NCBI RefSeq assembly: GCF_040675535.1
Contig: NZ_JBFAPC010000126.1
Span: 1 to 16,769, forward strand
Length of the DNA stretch: 16,769 bases
Direction of reading: 5' to 3'
Source of the DNA: Patulibacter sp040675535
GTDB lineage: Bacteria; Actinomycetota; Thermoleophilia; Solirubrobacterales; Solirubrobacteraceae
Made by a program: the position numbers and the translations under genes. Positions 12,574 to 16,769 of the stretch are shown here, one piece after another. The number at the start of each line of letters is the position of its first letter. Within the stretch, counting starts at the first letter, position 1. The notes below the pieces were generated by a model that worked only from the letters and a program-made list of their open reading frames with translations, had not been told where the DNA came from and ran no database searches.

Positions 12574-13683
12574 ATGCCCGAGACCCCCGAGGTCGCCCCC
12601 GCGCAGGCCCTGGCGTTCCGCGTCGCCGGCCACCACCTGCACGAGCGCACCGACCCGCTCACCGCCGTCGCCGCCTGCGGCCTGCAGGAGTACCCGCCCG
12701 GCCACGCGGCCGTCGCACTGCACGCCCGCGCCGGCGACGTCCCCGACGACGACCCCGTGTGGAGCGAGCTGATGACCGTCAACGCGATGCGGGGCTCGCC
12801 CTACGTCGTCCCGCGGGCCGACGTCGCGATCTTCACGACGGCGCTGGTGCCGGAGGAGGACGAGGACCTCCGCGGCCTGATCGGCTCCGCGCCGGCGAAG
12901 GAGGTGGAGGACGCCGGCTACGCGGTCGGGGAGGCCCTGGACCTCGTCGCGACGGCGGCGCGCGAGGGGCTCGCCGACGGCCCGCTGGACCGCGACGCCT
13001 TCCACCAGGCGCTGCGCGAGCGGCTCCCCGAGGGCCTGCTGCCCTGGTGCCGGGGCTGCAAGAGCCACCACGTGCGGCCGGGGATCTGGCGCGCGCTCGG
13101 GCCGCTCGGCGTCACCGAGATGCCGGAGAAGGCCGTGTGGGCGCTCGCAGGCCACGGCGCGCCCGCCGGCGCCGGGGACGCCGTCGGCCTGCCCGAGGCG
13201 CGCGCCGAGCTCGTCCGCCGCTTCCTGCGCGCCTACGGCCCGGGCACCCACAGCCAGCTCGCGTCGTGGGCGCAGACGTCGCCGGCCTACGCCAAGCGGC
13301 TCTTCACGGCGGTCCAGGACGAGCTGGCGGCGGTGCGGCTGGACGGTGCGAAGCGCTTCGTCCTGGCCGCCGACCTCGACCGCCTGCTCGACCCGCCGGC
13401 GGCCCGCGGCGTGCGGCTGCTGCACGGCTACGACCCCTACGTCGCGCAGCCGGACCGCGCGACGCTCGTCCCCGATCCGGCGCTGCGCAAGGCGCTCTTC
13501 CCGGCGGTCGGGCGGCCCGGGATCGTGCTGCACGACGGCCGGCTCGCCGGCCTCTGGCGGGCCCGCAAGAAGGGCCGGCGGCTCGAGCTCGCGATGGAGT
13601 GGACGGGCGACCCGGTGGACCTCGGGGACGCGCCGGCGGTCCTGGCGCGGGTCCGCGGCTGCGCGCAGGTGACGGTCGCCTGA
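12574..13683 (+). CDS. Winged-helix DNA-binding protein of the AlkZ/YcaQ (HTH_42) family
   Basis: A 369-residue protein of the HTH_42 family, at the usual length. Family traits include the N-terminal ALAFRVAGHHLHER (12-25), AVAACGLQEYPPG (31-43), the tract VWSELMTVNAMRGSPYVVPR where members read R-tRGT-H-v (about 62-81), GPGTHSQLASW (about 225-235), and a C-terminal LLHGYDPYVAQPDR with a terminal beta domain. Characterised relatives (AlkZ of Streptomyces, YcaQ of E. coli) are DNA glycosylases that unhook interstrand crosslinks or excise alkylated bases. Their catalytic motif is Q-x-Q or Q-x-D; here the matching position reads Q38-E39-Y40, so glycosylase activity is uncertain. GAGGAG (12561-12566) is placed 7 nt before the ATG. 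It follows the WYL regulator by 65 bp, possibly co-transcribed. Confidence 0.85.
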   Translation: MPETPEVAPAQALAFRVAGHHLHERTDPLTAVAACGLQEYPPGHAAVALHARAGDVPDDDPVWSELMTVNAMRGSPYVVPRADVAIFTTALVPEEDEDLRGLIGSAPAKEVEDAGYAVGEALDLVATAAREGLADGPLDRDAFHQALRERLPEGLLPWCRGCKSHHVRPGIWRALGPLGVTEMPEKAVWALAGHGAPAGAGDAVGLPEARAELVRRFLRAYGPGTHSQLASWAQTSPAYAKRLFTAVQDELAAVRLDGAKRFVLAADLDRLLDPPAARGVRLLHGYDPYVAQPDRATLVPDPALRKALFPAVGRPGIVLHDGRLAGLWRARKKGRRLELAMEWTGDPVDLGDAPAVLARVRGCAQVTVA

Positions 13684-13702
13684 GCCCGCGCCCCGATCTC
13701 GC

Positions 13703-13732
13703 TTGACGCCTGTGCACCGAGCCGCGTAGGTT
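13703..13732 (+). promoter_or_regulatory. Sigma-70 (housekeeping) promoter of the reductase-desaturase operon
   Basis: TTGACG (13703-13708), an 18-nt spacer, TAGGTT (13727-13732). This is close to the actinobacterial housekeeping consensus and is the best -35/-10 pair seen in the window. The start would be near 13739, giving a leader of about 48 nt. Confidence 0.7.
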
Positions 13733-13786
13733 CGGGTCGTCCGGGCCGCGTGAGGCGTCCCGACCCCGGGTAGGAGTCCGCGCACG

Positions 13787-14887
13787 ATGGTCGAGAAGGC
13801 AGCAGCTCCCAGGGTCTCCCGGTGGCGCCGCAAGGCGCTCCAGGTGGCCGGGGCGATGACCACGCCGCTGCTGCCCGACGACTACATCGCGCTCCTCGAT
13901 CCCCGCTGGTCGACCCGCGAGGCGACCGGCACCGTCGTCCGCGTGCGGTCCGAGACCGACGAGGCCGCCACCGTCGTGGTGAAGCCCAGCCACCCGTGGC
14001 CGGGCCACCGGCCCGGCCAGTACCTGCGGATCGGAGCCGAGATCGACGGCATCCGCCACTGGCGCGCGTACTCGCTGACGTCGGACCCCGAGCACCCCGA
14101 GGGCCTCGTCTCGGTGACGATCAAGCACGTCTCCGAGGGCAAGATGTCGCCGTGGTTCACCGACGAGTGCGGCCCTGGCACGGTCGTCTTCCTCGGCCAG
14201 GTGGAGGGCGAGTTCGGCCTGCCCGACCCGCTGCCCGGGAAGCTCCTGATGATCAGCGCCGGCAGCGGCGTCACGCCGATCTGGAGCATGCTGCGCGAGC
14301 TCCAGCGCCGCGACCGCCTCGACGACGTCGTCCACCTGCACGGCACCCGCACCGCGGAGGGCTTCATCTTCGGCCCGATGCTCCGCGAGCTCGCGTCCGA
14401 GCAGGACGGCTACCGACTGCACGAGCAGCTGAGCTCCGAGGACGGGCGGCTGGACGTCGAGAACCTCGACGCGCTCTGCCCCGACTGGCGCGAGCGGCAC
14501 ACCTCGCTCTCCGGCCCGCGCGAGATGATCGACGCGTTCGTCGCGCACTGGGAGTCCGAGGGCATCGCCGACCGCCTGCAGACCGAGCGCTTCCAGCCGG
14601 TCATCGGCACCGGCGACGCCGAGGTCGGCACCGGCGGGACCGTGGCCTTCGTCGTCACCGACAAGGAGGCGACCTGCGACGTCGGCGTGTCGATCCTCGT
14701 CGGCGGCGAGGAGGCCGGCGCGACCCTCCCGTACGGCTGCCGGATGGGCATCTGCCACACCTGCGTCGGCGTCCTGCGCGAGGGCCAGGTACGAGACCTG
14801 CGCTCCGGCGAGGTCCACGGCGAGCAGGGCGAGACCGTCCGCACCTGCGTCAACGCCCCCGAAGGCCACGTCGTCATCGAACTGTGA
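13787..14887 (+). CDS. Ferredoxin reductase-like flavoprotein with C-terminal [2Fe-2S] domain, desaturase partner
   Basis: This 366-residue electron-transfer protein has an FAD-binding domain with RAYSL (93-97), an NAD(P)H domain with SAGSGVTPIWSML (157-169) and LSGPREMID (241-249), and a plant-type [2Fe-2S] domain (about 285-366) with PYGCRMGICHTC (315-326) and RTCVN (352-356). The four ligands are C318, C323, C326 and C354. It would pass electrons from NAD(P)H through FAD to the cluster and on to the desaturase encoded next, 10 nt downstream. This pairing matches Rv3230c-DesA3 in Mycobacterium tuberculosis. AGGAG (13772-13776) precedes the ATG. The usual Cys of the CGPxxM motif is Ser242 here, which may affect hydride transfer; related members vary at this site. 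Soluble, probably loosely bound to the membrane desaturase. Confidence 0.93.
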   Translation: MVEKAAAPRVSRWRRKALQVAGAMTTPLLPDDYIALLDPRWSTREATGTVVRVRSETDEAATVVVKPSHPWPGHRPGQYLRIGAEIDGIRHWRAYSLTSDPEHPEGLVSVTIKHVSEGKMSPWFTDECGPGTVVFLGQVEGEFGLPDPLPGKLLMISAGSGVTPIWSMLRELQRRDRLDDVVHLHGTRTAEGFIFGPMLRELASEQDGYRLHEQLSSEDGRLDVENLDALCPDWRERHTSLSGPREMIDAFVAHWESEGIADRLQTERFQPVIGTGDAEVGTGGTVAFVVTDKEATCDVGVSILVGGEEAGATLPYGCRMGICHTCVGVLREGQVRDLRSGEVHGEQGETVRTCVNAPEGHVVIEL

Positions 14888-14897
14888 GAGAGACACC

Positions 14898-16148
14898 ATG
14901 ACCTCCAGCGGACCGACCACCTCCACCATCCCCGCGACCAACGACGACGCCCGCGACGGCGCGTCCCGGCGCGACGGGGACCCGACGGCGTTCAACCCGC
15001 TGTTCCGGCTCTCGTCCGAGCAGATCGAGGAGATCGGCGAGGCGTTCCAGAAGATCCACGACGAGGTCAAGGCCGACCTCGGCGAGCGCGACGCGCACTA
15101 CATCCGCTCGATCATCGAGTTCCACCGCCGCCTGGCGGCGCTGTCGCGCATCGTGCTGATGGCGTCGCGCTACCCGCCGGCCTGGCTCCTGGGGACCGCC
15201 GGCCTGTCGGTGGCGAAGATCCTCGAGAACATGGAGATCGGCCACAACGTCCTGCACGGCCAGTGGGACTGGATGAACGATCCCCAGATCCACTCGTCGA
15301 CGTGGGACTGGGACACCGCCTCGACCGCCGCGTCGTGGAAGCACTCCCACAACTACCTCCACCACACGTACACGAACATCATCGGGCTCGACAAGGACGT
15401 CGGCTACGAGTTCATGCGCGTGGACCCGAAGCAGCCGTGGTCGCCGGAGTTCCTGGCGCAGCCGTTCATCAACGTCCTGGTGATGCTGTTCTTCGAGTGG
15501 GGCGTGGCGATCCACGACCTCGACCTCGAGGCGATCAAGCGGGGCAAGAAGGACAAGGGCCTGCTGAAGACCGAGCTGAAGGGCATCGCCAAGAAGGCGG
15601 GCCGCCAGGTCCTGAAGGACTACGTGCTGTTCCCGGCGCTGTCGGGCAAGCACTGGAAGAAGACGCTGAAGGCGAACCTCGCCGCGAACGTCGTCCGCAA
15701 CATCTGGTCCAACGCGATCATCTTCTGCGGCCACTTCCCCGATCAGGCCTACACGTTCACCGAGGAGGAGGTCGCTGACGAGACGCGCGGCGGCTGGTAC
15801 GTCCGCCAGCTCCTCGGCGCGGCGAACATCGAGGGCTCGGACGCGTTCCACCTGATGAGCGGCAACCTCAGCTACCAGGTCGAGCACCACCTCTTCCCGG
15901 ACATGCCGAGCTCCCGCTACAAGGAGATCGCGCCGAAGGTCAAGGCGATCTGCGAGCAGTACGAGCTGCCGTACAACACCGGCCCGTTCCTGCAGCAGTG
16001 GCTGATGGTGCAGCGGACGATCCTGCGCCTGGCGTTCCCGGGCGGCGAGGAGACCCCGAAGTCGCCGCCGTACAAGGCGCCGCCGGTCCAACCGCGTGCC
16101 GAGCGCACGGTGCCGGGCGTCGGGGGGCCGGTCAAGGCGTTCCCGTAG
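14898..16148 (+). CDS. Membrane acyl-lipid/acyl-CoA fatty acid desaturase
   Basis: This 416-residue integral membrane di-iron enzyme has the three histidine boxes: HNVLH (116-120), HNYLHH (151-156) and QVEHHLFP (327-334). The third has Gln in the first place, a feature well known from front-end desaturases, but no cytochrome b5 domain is fused. Hydrophobic segments around 90-115 and 195-215 fit the four-helix desaturase fold; the KRGKKDKG-rich loop (about 220-235) is probably cytoplasmic. It inserts a double bond into a fatty acyl chain using O2 and electrons from the upstream reductase (10 nt away). The closest known pairing is DesA3 with Rv3230c, which makes oleoyl-CoA from stearoyl-CoA. 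Position specificity cannot be read from sequence. The C-terminal Pro-rich tail (about 380-416) looks disordered. It may adjust membrane fluidity in response to cold. Confidence 0.93.
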   Translation: MTSSGPTTSTIPATNDDARDGASRRDGDPTAFNPLFRLSSEQIEEIGEAFQKIHDEVKADLGERDAHYIRSIIEFHRRLAALSRIVLMASRYPPAWLLGTAGLSVAKILENMEIGHNVLHGQWDWMNDPQIHSSTWDWDTASTAASWKHSHNYLHHTYTNIIGLDKDVGYEFMRVDPKQPWSPEFLAQPFINVLVMLFFEWGVAIHDLDLEAIKRGKKDKGLLKTELKGIAKKAGRQVLKDYVLFPALSGKHWKKTLKANLAANVVRNIWSNAIIFCGHFPDQAYTFTEEEVADETRGGWYVRQLLGAANIEGSDAFHLMSGNLSYQVEHHLFPDMPSSRYKEIAPKVKAICEQYELPYNTGPFLQQWLMVQRTILRLAFPGGEETPKSPPYKAPPVQPRAERTVPGVGGPVKAFP

Positions 16149-16158
16149 GACGGCCGGC

Positions 16159-16190
16159 GGGCTCCGCGGCCTGACGCCACCGCGGGGCCC
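16159..16190 (+). terminator. Terminator of the desaturase operon
   Basis: GGGCTCCGCGG (16159-16169) pairs with CCGCGGGGCCC (16180-16190): 11 bp with one G-T wobble and a 10-nt loop, 10 nt after the desaturase stop. No T-run. Confidence 0.6.
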
Positions 16191-16285
16191 TCGTGGTGGG
16201 CGTGCTGTGCGAGGCCGGCCCGTCCGGCGCCGTCGGGTCGCGGACCGAGATGCGTGGCACGGACCACGGCGGGTAGCCACCAGGG

Positions 16286-16654
16286 ATGGCCTCCCGCACG
16301 ACGCCGCCCGCCCTGCCCGACCTCGACGAGGTCCGGGACGCCCTGACCCGCCGCGACGAGGAGCTCCGGGCGCGGATCGGGACGATGGCCGCCGCGCCCG
16401 AGCGCGGCAGCGCGCTGGGCTTCGGCAAGCGGATCGGCGACGGCACGCTGGAGGCCGTCGGGCGTCTGACCGAGGTCGGCGTCGGCGCGAGCCTCGAGCT
16501 CGAGGAGGCCCGCGTCGCGCGCGCGCTGGAGAAGCTCGACGAGGGCACGTACGGCGTCTGCGACGCGTGCGGGAACCCGATCGCGCCGAAGCGCCTGGCG
16601 GCGATGCCCGAGAGCGTGCTCTGCATCGCCTGCGCCGCGAAGCTGCGGCGCTGA
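16286..16654 (+). CDS. DksA/TraR-type C4 zinc-finger protein
   Basis: This 122-residue protein has a helical N-terminus (about 12-35 and 67-86) and a C-terminal zinc finger, CDAC (92-95) and CIAC (113-116), separated by GNPIAPKRLAAMPESVL. This is the DksA/TraR layout, at typical length. E. coli DksA uses two acidic residues at the tip of a coiled coil to act in the RNA polymerase secondary channel. Here the helices are interrupted by a Gly-rich link (GSALGFGKRIGDGT, 41-54), so whether it binds polymerase is open. Many actinobacterial relatives (including RbpA-unrelated DksA-like proteins) are uncharacterised. TAGCCA lies 6 nt before the ATG and there is no good Shine-Dalgarno. It has its own unit after the desaturase terminator, and it is the last gene before the composition break. 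Confidence 0.88.
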   Translation: MASRTTPPALPDLDEVRDALTRRDEELRARIGTMAAAPERGSALGFGKRIGDGTLEAVGRLTEVGVGASLELEEARVARALEKLDEGTYGVCDACGNPIAPKRLAAMPESVLCIACAAKLRR

Positions 16655-16664
16655 GCGGTCAGCG

Positions 16665-16769
16665 TCCGAAGACAAGACGGAGAGAGGGCACTATATTCGT
16701 TTTGATATCCGTTGGTACGCGCTTGGCTATCCAAATGTGGTGACCCGCGATCATATTAAGGCGACTATT
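16665..16769. other. Low-GC terminal segment of different origin, holding part of an open frame
   Basis: From about 16665 the sequence drops to roughly half G+C, against about 70% or more elsewhere. In plus frame (codons from 16662) it reads without a stop to the window end: SEDKTERGHYIRFDIRWY, then ALGYPNVVTRDHIKATI. This is a plausible protein fragment using A/T-ending codons (ATT, TAT, AAG) that the neighbours avoid. The minus strand is also open in one frame. I do not recognise the family. Either acquired DNA or an assembly/amplification chimera. Confidence 0.6.

Noticed and set aside
16665..16769. Terminal AT-rich segment as an insertion sequence end
   Set aside because: No terminal inverted repeat, direct target repeat or transposase motif can be seen in the ~105 bases present.

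Overview
The window is G+C-rich throughout (roughly 70% or more by eye) except for its last ~100 bases. It looks like chromosomal DNA of a high-GC actinobacterium. The gene content, GTG starts, leaderless-looking promoters and paired sigma/membrane-protein loci best fit Thermoleophilia/Solirubrobacterales (Patulibacter- or Conexibacter-like). That placement is an inference from style, not from a marker gene. No tRNA, rRNA, CRISPR array or transposase was found.

Layout. Bases 1 to about 880 hold part of a secreted subtilisin-family protease with a P-domain (minus strand). It stops abruptly against the 3' end of an unrelated plus-strand gene, so this point is either a rearrangement or an assembly join. 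Next come a TetR regulator and a divergent 14-TM MFS exporter with two tandem operator-like elements between them. A 368-base non-coding stretch follows, with a terminator and two 65-bp copies of a hairpin-forming repeat. After it lie a PlsC-type acyltransferase and a small GST-N/thioredoxin-fold protein.

The centre (about 5.0 to 10.5 kb) holds two paralogous ECF sigma factor loci. Locus A is sigma plus one single-pass membrane protein (plus strand). Locus B is sigma plus two exported or membrane proteins (minus strand). Every gene within a locus overlaps the next by ATGA. The two sigma genes share a promoter-like arrangement (GGTCACAA, 15-16 nt, an AT-containing -10, GGGG, GTG start). Their partner proteins appear built from a repeated cysteine-pair module followed by a beta-rich segment. 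This is the most interesting system in the window: a candidate envelope-sensing sigma family with non-standard membrane partners. A DsbA/FrnE-like oxidoreductase lies between the two loci.

The right part carries an acyl-ACP-type thioesterase, a divergent WYL-domain regulator (their shared intergenic region has two strong inverted repeats), an AlkZ-like winged-helix protein, a two-gene operon of ferredoxin reductase-like protein plus acyl desaturase (the same pairing as Rv3230c-DesA3 of Mycobacterium tuberculosis), and a DksA/TraR-type zinc-finger protein. The last ~100 bases drop to about half G+C and begin an open frame unlike the rest, pointing to a second foreign or chimeric join. Lipid chemistry (acyltransferase, thioesterase, desaturase system) and envelope signalling are the recurring themes.
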